Below, piece after piece: positions 1-8,096 of a stretch of 64,000 nt of DNA. The notes below the pieces were generated by a model. It was not told the origin of the DNA and searched no databases. It saw nothing but the letters and a program-made list of their open reading frames with translations. Positions within the stretch are counted from its first letter, which is position 1; every line of letters starts with the position of its first letter. The stretch is from Bacilli bacterium. Its GTDB lineage: Bacteria; Bacillota_I; Bacilli_A; RF39; UBA660. The position numbers and the translations under genes were made by a program. The stretch lies in the NCBI GenBank assembly GCA_017541445.1, contig JAFXZC010000010.1, positions 17,905-81,904 on the forward strand. The letters run 5' to 3'.

Positions 1-1
1 T

Positions 2-2644
2 GCTGGAATTCCTTTGATAAATGATGGTAAAAAATTATGGGTTGATAATGGTGAATATCATAACTTAGTTATAGGTTCTACTGGTTCTGGTAAATCTCAA
101 ACTTGTGTTGAACCAATGGTTGAGCTATTAATTAAAAAGGGTGAGTCAATGATTATCACTGACCCTAAGGCTGAGTTATATAGAGCTGCAAGTGATTATT
201 TAAGACAAAGAGGATATCAAATAATTGTTTTAAATTTCCGTGATCCACAAAATGGTAATGCGTGGAATCCATTAACTTTACCATATCAATATTATAAAGA
301 TGGTAATAAAGATAAAGCTACTGAGTTATTGGATGATGTTGCATCTAATATCTTATATGATCCTAATAATAAAGGTGAACCTTTCTGGGAAAAATCTGCT
401 GCAGACTATTTCTCTGGTTTATCATTAGGTTTATTTGAAGATGCTACTATAGAAGAAATAAATTTAAATTCAATTAGTTATATGAGTACTGTTGGTGAAG
501 ATAAATTTGCTGCTAGTAATTATATTAAAGAATACTTTACTATGAAGGGTGAAGCTTCTAATGCATATATATTTGCTTCTAATACAATAAATGCTCCTAC
601 TGAAACTAAAGGTGGTATTTTATCTGTATTTAGACAAAAAATAAGACAGTTTGCTTCTCAAGAAAACTTATCTGAAATGCTTGCTTATAGTGATTTCGAT
701 ATGAGAGACATTGGTAAGCAAAAAACTGCTGTATTTATTATAGTTCATGATGAAAAAACTACATATCATGGCTTAGCAACTATTTTTATTAAACAATGTT
801 ATGAAACATTAATAGATGTTGCTCAACAAAATGGTGGTAAATTACCATATAGAACTAATTTTATATTAGATGAGTTTGCTAATATGCCTCCTTTAAGAGA
901 TGTTACTTCTATGGTTACTGCTGCACGTTCTCGTGCTATTAGATTTACTTTTATTATTCAGAACTTTGCACAATTAAAGAGTGTTTATGGTGATAATGAT
1001 GCTGAGACTATTAAAGGTAACTGTGGTAATTTAATTTACTTAATTAGTACTGAATTAGCTGCACTAGAAGAAATTAGTAAAATGTGTGGTGAGGTTAAGT
1101 CTGATGATAAAGATAAAACTGCTAGTACTCCATTAGTAACTGTTACTGATTTACAAAAATTAAAATTATTTGAAGCAATTATTATTAGATGGAGATTAAG
1201 TCCATTTAAAACAAAATATACTCCAAACTATAAAATGAATTGGGGACATCCTAAATCTGAAGCTTCTTTTATTACAAGACAAAAGAGAGAAGTTAAAAAC
1301 TTTGATATTAAAAATTTTGTTAAAGAAGCTAAACGTAAGAATATGTTAGAAGCTTTTGATAAAGAAGGTGGCGGTGCTCCTGCTGGTGGTGGTATGGGAT
1401 TTGATCCATTCGCTGGTGGAGGTGCAAGAGGTGGAATAAATCCTTTTGCTAAACCTGTTGGTGGTTCTTCTTTTGACGATGGCGGTGATTTGTTTGGTGG
1501 CGGTATGTCAGGTGGTAATGGCTTAGGCGGCGGACTTGACTTAGACGCTATGATGAAAGATATTGATAGAAAGATTGCTGAATTAGATGCTGAAGAAGCT
1601 CGTCAAAAAGAAGAAGAAGAAAAGAAAGCTAAAGAAGGTAAAATTGTTGAAGAAAAGAAAGATGATTTACCAAGTACTACTAAGTTAGAAAATACAAATC
1701 CAGATATTGTTATTAATAATATAGAGAATAATTATAATATTGATAATAGTAAAGAAGAAACTAAAAAAGAAGAAGATAAGGTTGAGAATGTTAAAAAAGA
1801 ACAAATGAATTTATATGATGATTATGATGAAGTAAAAGTACCTAATAATTCATATAATATATTTAATACTAATATTCAAAACAATGAAGTTTCTATTGGT
1901 AAAGAAAAATCTAATATTGCTGTTGCAGTAAGTAGTCCTGATGATGATTTATTCAATTTTGATGATTTACCTAAAGTAGAAAAAGCTGAAGTAGTTAAGC
2001 CAACTTATAATAGTGGTGAAGTTGTTTCTACTGATAATGATGTTGCTTATAATTTATATTCTAATTTACAAAAGAATAATAGTTCTGATGATATTAAAAA
2101 ATTAGAAGATACAAAGAAAGAGTTATTTGAAGACGATAAGAATGTTATTAACTATTCTGTAGGTAAGAAAGTTTCAGATAGTAATAAAGATACATCAAAT
2201 AATAAGTTCTTTACTTTTGATAATGATATAAAAGAAGATATTAGGGAAGATTTATCTACAGTAGATGGTTCTGTTATTAGTGCTAATAATAAACTAAAAG
2301 AAGATATATCTGATGTTAATGATTCTGTTGTTAATTTTAATGATAGAATCAAGTCAGTTGATGATGATATTAAATCAATGAATGAAGATATTAGTAATAA
2401 TATTATTGATTTCAATAATGATGTAAATGATAGTATTGATGAAGTTAAAGATAATGTTATTGATTTAAATAAAAAGACTGTAAATCAAGTTAATAATATT
2501 AATAATGTTATAACGAATGTTAAAGAAGCAGTTGATAACAATGTTGATAAAGTAAATGTTAACATAGATCCTGATAAAGTAGATGTAGGAAATAATGTTA
2601 TTTCTGATGATGAATTCTTTGATGATTTCTTTGGAGATGATTAA
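2..2644 (+). CDS. VirD4/TraG-type coupling ATPase, 5' end cut by window
   Basis: Type IV secretion coupling proteins are membrane-anchored hexameric ATPases that hand substrates to a transfer channel. The frame is open to the first base, so the N-terminal membrane anchor lies outside the window. Walker A (GSTGSGKS) is near visible residues 25-32, and Walker B (ILDEFANMP) is near 288-296, typical of the TraG/VirD4 family. After the ATPase core (about residue 455) come a Gly-rich stretch (nt 1370-1550), a Glu/Lys-rich helix, and a roughly 300-residue Asn/Asp/Lys tail with heptad-like spacing at its end. That tail is much longer than in typical family members. No relaxase, VirB4 or VirB6 gene is visible in the window, so the partner system is unknown. 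Family assignment is solid; the substrate is not inferable. Confidence 0.9.
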   Translation, partial: AGIPLINDGKKLWVDNGEYHNLVIGSTGSGKSQTCVEPMVELLIKKGESMIITDPKAELYRAASDYLRQRGYQIIVLNFRDPQNGNAWNPLTLPYQYYKDGNKDKATELLDDVASNILYDPNNKGEPFWEKSAADYFSGLSLGLFEDATIEEINLNSISYMSTVGEDKFAASNYIKEYFTMKGEASNAYIFASNTINAPTETKGGILSVFRQKIRQFASQENLSEMLAYSDFDMRDIGKQKTAVFIIVHDEKTTYHGLATIFIKQCYETLIDVAQQNGGKLPYRTNFILDEFANMPPLRDVTSMVTAARSRAIRFTFIIQNFAQLKSVYGDNDAETIKGNCGNLIYLISTELAALEEISKMCGEVKSDDKDKTASTPLVTVTDLQKLKLFEAIIIRWRLSPFKTKYTPNYKMNWGHPKSEASFITRQKREVKNFDIKNFVKEAKRKNMLEAFDKEGGGAPAGGGMGFDPFAGGGARGGINPFAKPVGGSSFDDGGDLFGGGMSGGNGLGGGLDLDAMMKDIDRKIAELDAEEARQKEEEEKKAKEGKIVEEKKDDLPSTTKLENTNPDIVINNIENNYNIDNSKEETKKEEDKVENVKKEQMNLYDDYDEVKVPNNSYNIFNTNIQNNEVSIGKEKSNIAVAVSSPDDDLFNFDDLPKVEKAEVVKPTYNSGEVVSTDNDVAYNLYSNLQKNNSSDDIKKLEDTKKELFEDDKNVINYSVGKKVSDSNKDTSNNKFFTFDNDIKEDIREDLSTVDGSVISANNKLKEDISDVNDSVVNFNDRIKSVDDDIKSMNEDISNNIIDFNNDVNDSIDEVKDNVIDLNKKTVNQVNNINNVITNVKEAVDNNVDKVNVNIDPDKVDVGNNVISDDEFFDDFFGDD

Positions 2645-2660
2645 TTCATCTCCTTTTTTT
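2633..2660 (+). terminator. Rho-independent terminator after VirD4-like gene
   Basis: GGAGATGA, 5-nt loop, TCATCTCC, then seven T. The stem overlaps the last codons and stop of the coupling ATPase gene. Confidence 0.85.
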
Positions 2661-2673
2661 ATGAAAAATAAGG

Positions 2674-2679
2674 TATAAT
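2674..2679 (+). promoter_or_regulatory. -10 box (TATAAT) of VTT gene
   Basis: A perfect TATAAT lies 14 nt downstream of the preceding T-tract and ends 15 nt before the proposed ATG, which implies a leader of about 10 nt. Confidence 0.6.
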
Positions 2680-2694
2680 AGAATTGTGATGAGT

Positions 2695-3315
2695 ATGGAA
2701 ATAATATCAATGCTAAATGAATTAAATGAAATGTTAGAAAACTTTTTAGCTAATGCTGGAATGTGGGCTCCTTTTTTTAGTACTATTTTAGTATTTTTTG
2801 AAGGTATTTTTGCTTTTTTACCATTGGTTGTTTTTGTAACTGTTAATGTTGAATCATTTAATTTATTAATTGGTTCTCCGTGGGGAACTATAGTTGGTAT
2901 ATTGATTTCTTGGGTTTTTTCTGTTGCTGGAGGATATTGTACTTTTTTATTATGCAGAAAGGGTTTACAACGTTTTTTTCTTAAACATTTTAAGAAAAAA
3001 GGTTTAATAAGAAAATTTGTTGATTTTGTAAGTACAGCTAAATTTAGTTTTATTGTATTATTTATGGCTTGTGCATTTACACCTTCATTTATTATGAATG
3101 TAGGAGCTGGTTTATCAACAATGAGTAAGAGAAGATATTTATATATAATTTTAATAGGTAAGTTCTTTTGTGTATGTTTTTTAGCATATGTAGGAACAGG
3201 TTTAATTGAATGCTTGACTAATCCATATAAATTTATAGAAATGATAATAATGTTATTTATTGCTTATTTCTTTTCAAAATATGTTAGTAAAGTGTTTGAT
3301 TTAGATAAGGAGTAA
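2695..3315 (+). CDS. VTT-domain (TVP38/TMEM64/DedA-like) membrane protein
   Basis: A polytopic membrane protein of about 206 residues with hydrophobic segments near 18-45, 55-80, 112-135, 148-165 and 178-195 and a basic loop (RKGLQRFFLKHFKKKG) in the middle. The pattern, with a re-entrant segment followed by 'FTPSFIMNVGAGLSTM', matches the VTT domain family, whose members are linked to lipid scrambling or undecaprenyl-phosphate handling. In-frame starts also exist at 2686 (GTG) and 2689 (ATG). I chose 2695 because GTGAT sits 4 nt upstream, the recurrent start context here. The downstream gene (rmuC-like) begins 2 nt after the stop, so the two are co-transcribed. The substrate is unknown. Confidence 0.7.
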   Translation: MEIISMLNELNEMLENFLANAGMWAPFFSTILVFFEGIFAFLPLVVFVTVNVESFNLLIGSPWGTIVGILISWVFSVAGGYCTFLLCRKGLQRFFLKHFKKKGLIRKFVDFVSTAKFSFIVLFMACAFTPSFIMNVGAGLSTMSKRRYLYIILIGKFFCVCFLAYVGTGLIECLTNPYKFIEMIIMLFIAYFFSKYVSKVFDLDKE

Positions 3316-3317
3316 AA

Positions 3318-4388
3318 ATGAATTATTTAATAATTGGTTTATTATTTGTAATAGTTATTTTACAAGTATTAATACTTACTAAGAAAAAAGATGATAATGA
3401 TTTAATTGAAAGATTAGGTAAATTAGAAAAGAATCTAAATAAAGATTTAGGTGAATTTAAATTTGATATAAATAAATATTTAAATGAAGATTTTAATAAA
3501 TTAAATAATAATGTAGAAGAGAAGTTATTATTAATAAATGAAAAAGTAAATGAAAGAATAGATCAAAATTTCGAGAAAACAAATAAGACTTTTAATAATA
3601 TATTAGAAAGACTTACTAAAATAGATGAAGCACAAAAGAAGATAGATAGTTTATCTAGTGATATTGTAAGTCTTCAAAGTGTTTTAACAGATAAAAAGAC
3701 TAGGGGAATATTTGGAGAAGTAAATTTAAATTATGTATTATCAAGTGTATTTGGAGAAAAGAAAGGTAAAATATATGATGTTCAATATACTTTGAGTAAT
3801 GGTTATATTGCTGATTCTATTTTATTTGCTCCAGAACCATTAGGTACTATTTGCATAGATAGTAAATTTCCATTGGAAAATTATGAAAAAATGACAGATA
3901 GGTCTTTATCTAATAGTGAAAGAGAAAGTGCTAGTAAATTATTTAAAAATGATGTTAAAAAGCATATAGATGCTATTAGTGAGAAATATATAGTACCTGG
4001 AGAAACTACTGATGAAGCTATTATGTTTTTACCAGCTGAGGCTATATTTGCAGAAATAAATGCTTATCATCCAGATTTAGTGGAGTATTCTTATAGTAAG
4101 AAAGTATGGATATGTAGTCCTACTACTTTAATGAGTACTTTAACTATTATTCAAATGATATTAAAGAATATGGAAAGAGATAAGTATGCTAGAGTAATAC
4201 ATATTGAACTTAATAAATTAAGTAATGAATTTAGTAAATATAGAGAAAGATGGGATAAATTATCTCGTAGTATAGATACTGTTACTAAGGATATTAAAGA
4301 TATTAATATAACAACTGATAAGATAACTAAAAGATTTGATTCTATTAATAGTGTAGATGTTGGTTTATTAACACACAATGATGAATAA
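3318..4388 (+). CDS. rmuC: RmuC-family protein
   Basis: RmuC proteins limit DNA inversion and rearrangement in E. coli and carry a nuclease-like fold. This 356-residue copy has an N-terminal membrane anchor (residues 2-20), a coiled coil rich in Lys, Asn and Glu (about 30-125), and then the conserved RmuC core starting at 'KTRGIFGEVNLNYVLSSVFG' with 'DSKFPLENYEKM' and 'IFLPAEAIFAEI'-like motifs ('MFLPAEAIFAEINAYHP'). SD AAGGAG precedes the ATG. It is translationally close to the VTT gene and ends in its own terminator. The length is at the short end for the family. DNA maintenance is the likely area; the exact reaction is not established. Confidence 0.85.
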   Translation: MNYLIIGLLFVIVILQVLILTKKKDDNDLIERLGKLEKNLNKDLGEFKFDINKYLNEDFNKLNNNVEEKLLLINEKVNERIDQNFEKTNKTFNNILERLTKIDEAQKKIDSLSSDIVSLQSVLTDKKTRGIFGEVNLNYVLSSVFGEKKGKIYDVQYTLSNGYIADSILFAPEPLGTICIDSKFPLENYEKMTDRSLSNSERESASKLFKNDVKKHIDAISEKYIVPGETTDEAIMFLPAEAIFAEINAYHPDLVEYSYSKKVWICSPTTLMSTLTIIQMILKNMERDKYARVIHIELNKLSNEFSKYRERWDKLSRSIDTVTKDIKDINITTDKITKRFDSINSVDVGLLTHNDE

Positions 4389-4402
4389 TCATTGTGTTTT
4401 TT
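4373..4402 (+). terminator. Terminator after rmuC
   Basis: ACACAATGAT, 5-nt loop, ATCATTGTGT, T-tract. It overlaps the rmuC stop codon. Confidence 0.85.
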
Positions 4403-4424
4403 GTTCTAAAAAAGGGAGGAAAAT

Positions 4425-5870
4425 GTGCTTTTTTTTATAAATTGTGGTATTATCTTCTTTGTCACATGGGGGGTTACTATTGTGAGAAAGAATTATAGAA
4501 GATATAGATATGTAAATATTAAACTTAGAAGAAGAATACTTTCATTATTCTTAGCTCTTTCACTTGGAGTTGGTGGTTTTGTTGTAATTAAACATTTTAC
4601 TGCTAAAGTTAAATCAGATAAGCCAATAAATTTATCAAATAAGGGTGAAATTGTTTCTGTTTTAAATGAAACTCCATCTAATTCTGCAATGGAAGAATTA
4701 TTACGTTCTGCAAATGCAGATGTATTTTATGAAGAGCCAGTAATAGAAGAACCAGTTTATGAAGAAGTAGGTTATGAAGAACCAATTGTTAGTACTCCAG
4801 AACCTGTATTACCAACTGCAACACCAGCACCTATTAATAATTTTAATAAAGGTGATAGTGTAGTTACTACTACAACTGTAAATATGAGACTTCGTCCTGA
4901 TCAAGGAAGTTTTAAATTGGGTGAATTGCCAGGTAATAGTACTGTTGATAGAATAGCAGCTATTGGTAATTGGGATTTAGTTAAATATAATAATCAATTA
5001 GCTTTTGTATGTTCTGATTATACAAGAGAAGCTGATTATGATTATAACAATGAGTATTATACTTTAGTTGAAGATAGTGATATTGTAAGAACAACTTCTA
5101 AATTATATTTTAGATTAGGTCCTTCTCAATCTGAACAAAGTGTATTTTTATTAGATAAAAATGAAGAATTAATTGTTATAGGAAGATCATATAATAATGC
5201 AAATCCTGATGATGAATGGTTACTAGTAAGAGCTAGGGGTCAAATAGGATTTGTTAGTGCTCAATATACTAGATCTTTAAAAGAAACTATTCAAAGTATG
5301 GATCCATCTATTGAGAATGTAGAAGTTAAAAAAATAGGTTATTTAAATACTGATTCACCAGTATGTTATAGTCCAAATGGTTCTATAATAACATATGCTG
5401 ATAAATTTCAATCTGTTCAAATTTTACAAGAGAATAATGGTTGGTATTTAGTTAATATAGATGGTGTTATAGGTTATGTTAATAGAAGAAATGTTACAAA
5501 AGTAGATGATATTGTCATTATACTTGATTTAAGTGATCAAAGAACAATAGTATATGTAGGAACAGATATAATTGCTAAAGAAAGATGTACTACTGGTAAA
5601 AAGAGTACACCAACAGAAATAGGATATTTTGCTCCTTATGGTATATCTGATTATCATGAATTCCCTGATGGAGTTCATAAAGCGGTAAAATTATGGATGC
5701 CATTTTACCTCGGACAGGGTTTACATGATGCGTCTTGGGAAGATGAAGATGATTTTGGTACTGTAGGACTAAGTCAAGGTTGTGGAAGACAAATGGATTG
5801 GCTTGCTCAATTAATTTATAATTTATGTAAAAATAGATTGTCTATAACTCATGTTTTAGTACAAAAATAA
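4425..5870 (+). CDS. SH3b-repeat L,D-transpeptidase-like cell-wall enzyme
   Basis: A basic cytoplasmic start (RKNYRRYRYVNIKLRRR), one membrane segment (about residues 40-57), a Glu/Pro/Thr linker (95-140), three SH3b-type modules (about 145-205, 215-285, 300-365) and a C-terminal YkuD-type domain. The putative catalytic site is H434 and C453 in 'LSQGCGR', where most family members have S/T-H-G-C. YkuD enzymes make 3-3 or anchoring crosslinks in peptidoglycan outside the membrane. GTG at 4425 follows GGGAGG by 6 nt. An alternative GTG at 4482, with GGGGGG upstream and a possible TATTAT at 4448-4453, would give a shorter, more conventional single-pass N-terminus. The enzyme class is well supported; the start is uncertain. 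Confidence 0.8.
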   Translation: MLFFINCGIIFFVTWGVTIVRKNYRRYRYVNIKLRRRILSLFLALSLGVGGFVVIKHFTAKVKSDKPINLSNKGEIVSVLNETPSNSAMEELLRSANADVFYEEPVIEEPVYEEVGYEEPIVSTPEPVLPTATPAPINNFNKGDSVVTTTTVNMRLRPDQGSFKLGELPGNSTVDRIAAIGNWDLVKYNNQLAFVCSDYTREADYDYNNEYYTLVEDSDIVRTTSKLYFRLGPSQSEQSVFLLDKNEELIVIGRSYNNANPDDEWLLVRARGQIGFVSAQYTRSLKETIQSMDPSIENVEVKKIGYLNTDSPVCYSPNGSIITYADKFQSVQILQENNGWYLVNIDGVIGYVNRRNVTKVDDIVIILDLSDQRTIVYVGTDIIAKERCTTGKKSTPTEIGYFAPYGISDYHEFPDGVHKAVKLWMPFYLGQGLHDASWEDEDDFGTVGLSQGCGRQMDWLAQLIYNLCKNRLSITHVLVQK

Positions 5871-5906
5871 AAATAGAAGAATTATTATTCTTCTATTTCT
5901 TTTTTT
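5871..5906. terminator. Bidirectional terminator between LDT gene and glmM
   Basis: A perfect 12-bp stem (AAATAGAAGAAT / ATTCTTCTATTT) with a 4-nt loop, A-rich on the left and T-rich on the right, shared by converging genes. It overlaps the last codons of glmM. Confidence 0.85.
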
Positions 5907-7228
5907 ATAGTTTCAATTATATCATCACAGTATTTGGTTATTTCTTTAATATCTTGTCCTTCTAACATAACTCTAATTAAATTTTCAGTACCTGAAGGTC
6001 TTATTAATAATCTACCATTATTACCTAATTTATTTTCTATTTCTTTTATTTTATTTTGAATATTTTTATTATCTTTATATGTTTCTTTTATTTCTTTGGA
6101 TACAGGTAAATTCTTTAATACTTGTGGATATTTATTCATAATAGATGCTAATTCAGATAATGATTTATTTTCTTTAGTCATTATATTTAATATTTGTAAA
6201 CATGTTAACTCTCCATCACCGGTATTAGCAAAATCTTTAAATATAATATGTCCACTTTGTTCTCCACCAATAATATAATTATTTTTTAACATATTTTCTA
6301 ATACGTATCTATCGCCAACTTTAGTTGCTTCAAAATTAATATTATTAGCTTCACAGAATTTAATAAAACCTAAATTAGACATTATTGTTCCAACTATAGT
6401 ATTATTCTTTAATTTTTTCTTTTTCTTTAAATATAATCCATATATAGCTAATGTGTAATCTCCATCTATAACATTTCCTTTGTTATCAATAAATAGACAT
6501 CTATCAGCATCTCCATCATATGCTATTCCACAATCTAGTTTTTTTTCAACTACAAATTTTTGTAATTGTTCTAAATGTGTAGAACCGCATTTATCATTAA
6601 TATTATAACCGTCTGGAGTATTGTTGATAAATTCTACTTTTGCATTTAGTTTTTCAAATAGTAGGGGAGCTGTTACTGATGCAGCACCATTTGCTGTATC
6701 TATACCAATATGTAATCCATCTAATTTAGTATCTATTGTACTTACTAAATAATCTACATAATCATTATATGCATTAGTTTCTTTTCTATATGTTCCAACT
6801 AAATTATTATCTTTTGTTGTTTCAAAATCATTTAGTATTATATCTTCTATTTGATCTTCTATTTCATCAGCTAATTTAAAGCCTTTATTATTAAATACTT
6901 TAATACCATTGTATTCCTTTGGATTATGAGAAGCTGATATTACGAAACCACCATCTGCTTTATATTTAGTTATTAAATAACTAATAGCTGGAGTAGGTAT
7001 TACTCCTAAATCAACTATATTAGCGTTTTCTCCTAATACACCAGCAGTAAGTGCTGATGTTAATAAATCTTTAGACACTCTTGTATCTGTTCCTACTAAG
7101 AATGTTAATTTCTTTCTTTTCTTTTTTAGTATTCTTGCTGTAGCAGCACCAATTTTTAAAGCTAATTCAGAATCTAGTTCTTGAGTTACTAGTCCTCTAG
7201 CACCATCTGTGCCAAATATTTTTGTCAT
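5885..7228 (-). CDS. glmM: Phosphoglucosamine mutase
   Basis: Interconverts glucosamine-6-phosphate and glucosamine-1-phosphate in the UDP-GlcNAc pathway for peptidoglycan. It starts MTKIFGTDGARG, has the phosphoserine loop 'ISASHNPKEYNGIK' (serine near residue 99), the Mg2+ loop 'DGDADRC', the sugar loop 'GGEQSGH' and the phosphate loop 'RPSGTENLIRVM'. Length 447 matches the family. The ATG overlaps the TAA of the upstream acyltransferase gene (TAATG), so the two are translationally coupled. The UDP-GlcNAc context of its partner supports the assignment. Confidence 0.97.
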   Translation of the reverse strand: MTKIFGTDGARGLVTQELDSELALKIGAATARILKKKRKKLTFLVGTDTRVSKDLLTSALTAGVLGENANIVDLGVIPTPAISYLITKYKADGGFVISASHNPKEYNGIKVFNNKGFKLADEIEDQIEDIILNDFETTKDNNLVGTYRKETNAYNDYVDYLVSTIDTKLDGLHIGIDTANGAASVTAPLLFEKLNAKVEFINNTPDGYNINDKCGSTHLEQLQKFVVEKKLDCGIAYDGDADRCLFIDNKGNVIDGDYTLAIYGLYLKKKKKLKNNTIVGTIMSNLGFIKFCEANNINFEATKVGDRYVLENMLKNNYIIGGEQSGHIIFKDFANTGDGELTCLQILNIMTKENKSLSELASIMNKYPQVLKNLPVSKEIKETYKDNKNIQNKIKEIENKLGNNGRLLIRPSGTENLIRVMLEGQDIKEITKYCDDIIETIKKEIEE

Positions 7229-7887
7229 TATCTTTCTTCCTTGTCTATGATATTATCCATTGTTTTAACTATTTTATTTGCTTTTATAACACCTCTAACA
7301 CTAGTAAGAGGATAGATTTGTGAATTTGAGTAAATAATAGTTCCTGGATTTAATATGGAACCGCATCCTACCTCAACATTATCGCCAATTATAGCTCCAA
7401 TTTTTCTTAATTTAGTATCATATGTTTTATTATCTTCTTTGATAATAATATTTGTTTTATTAGATTTTAGATTAGATGTAATTGCACTAGCTCCTAAATG
7501 GGATTTATATCCTATTATGGAATCACCTACATAACTGAAATGTGGTACTTGTGTTTCATCATATAGAATTGCATTCTTTATTTCACATGAATTACCAAAT
7601 ACAGCTTTTTTTCCTATAATAGCTGATCCTCTAATAAATGCATTGTGTCTTATCTCTGCTTCTTCATCTATTATACATGGTCCATGTATTTCTACTGACG
7701 GACCTATCTTGGCTGTTTTATGTATCCAAATATTATCTTCTTTCTTTATATAGTCTTCATTTAGTGTATTACCTAATTCTATTATATATTCTTTTATATT
7801 TGGTAATACTTCATAGGGATATTTATATTTCTTTATAAAACTATCGGCTATGCTATTATTTGTTTGTAATATATCTTTTGTTAACAT
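7228..7887 (-). CDS. Left-handed beta-helix acyltransferase, GlmU C-domain-like
   Basis: A 219-residue protein with hexapeptide repeats (I-G-x-x-A type) from about residue 65 to 200 and no N-terminal nucleotidyltransferase domain. The segment 'VPHFSYVGDSIIGYKSHLGA' parallels the GlmU acetyltransferase site, including the catalytic His. It belongs to the stand-alone GlmU-like hexapeptide proteins often annotated as UDP-GlcNAc pyrophosphorylase in clostridia, though no pyrophosphorylase motif is present. It heads an operon with glmM, so acetylation of glucosamine-1-phosphate is plausible but inferred. SD GGAGGG precedes the ATG and a minus-strand TATAAT lies at 7914-7909. Confidence 0.75.
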   Translation of the reverse strand: MLTKDILQTNNSIADSFIKKYKYPYEVLPNIKEYIIELGNTLNEDYIKKEDNIWIHKTAKIGPSVEIHGPCIIDEEAEIRHNAFIRGSAIIGKKAVFGNSCEIKNAILYDETQVPHFSYVGDSIIGYKSHLGASAITSNLKSNKTNIIIKEDNKTYDTKLRKIGAIIGDNVEVGCGSILNPGTIIYSNSQIYPLTSVRGVIKANKIVKTMDNIIDKEER

Positions 7888-7942
7888 ATATTCCCTCCGT
7901 TAAAGTATATTATATATCATATTTACTTTTTTTAAAATATGG

Positions 7943-7950
7943 TATAAAAT
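7943..7950 (+). promoter_or_regulatory. -10 region (TATAAAAT) for broken small ORF / PIG-L gene
   Basis: A TATAAAAT box, about 15 nt downstream of TTTACT, points rightward and is divergent from the glmM operon promoter. It lies 29 nt before the ATG of the small ORF. Confidence 0.5.
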
Positions 7951-7979
7951 TAGAGGGTACTTATTGAGAGGTGAGTCTT

Positions 7980-8085
7980 ATGGAGAACATAGGAATATTA
8001 AGATAATAATAGGTATTTATTATTTATTTTAATTATTTCTATGATAGCTTATTTTATCATTTATAGAAAAAAATATGGAGTGTAA
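7980..8085 (+). pseudogene. Small single-TM protein gene split by a 1-nt frameshift
   Basis: An ATG with a strong Shine-Dalgarno (GAGAGGTGA, 6 nt away) opens a frame that stops after 8 codons (MENIGILR, TAA at 8004). Skipping one base there continues in frame to TAA at 8083 with a clean membrane segment (LLFILIISMIAYFIIY) followed by RKKYGV. The joined product would be about 34 residues: a short N-terminus, one membrane helix and a basic tail. A promoter-like box and RBS in front of an 8-codon frame make a broken, sequencing-error or programmed-frameshift small membrane protein more likely than chance. The function is unknown, and the PIG-L gene follows 11 nt later. Confidence 0.4.
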
Positions 8086-8096
8086 TAATTTTTGTT

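Noticed and set aside
2..2644. Left edge as an integrated conjugative element
   Set aside because: Only a coupling ATPase is visible; no relaxase, VirB4, integrase or attachment-site repeat appears, and the following genes are housekeeping.
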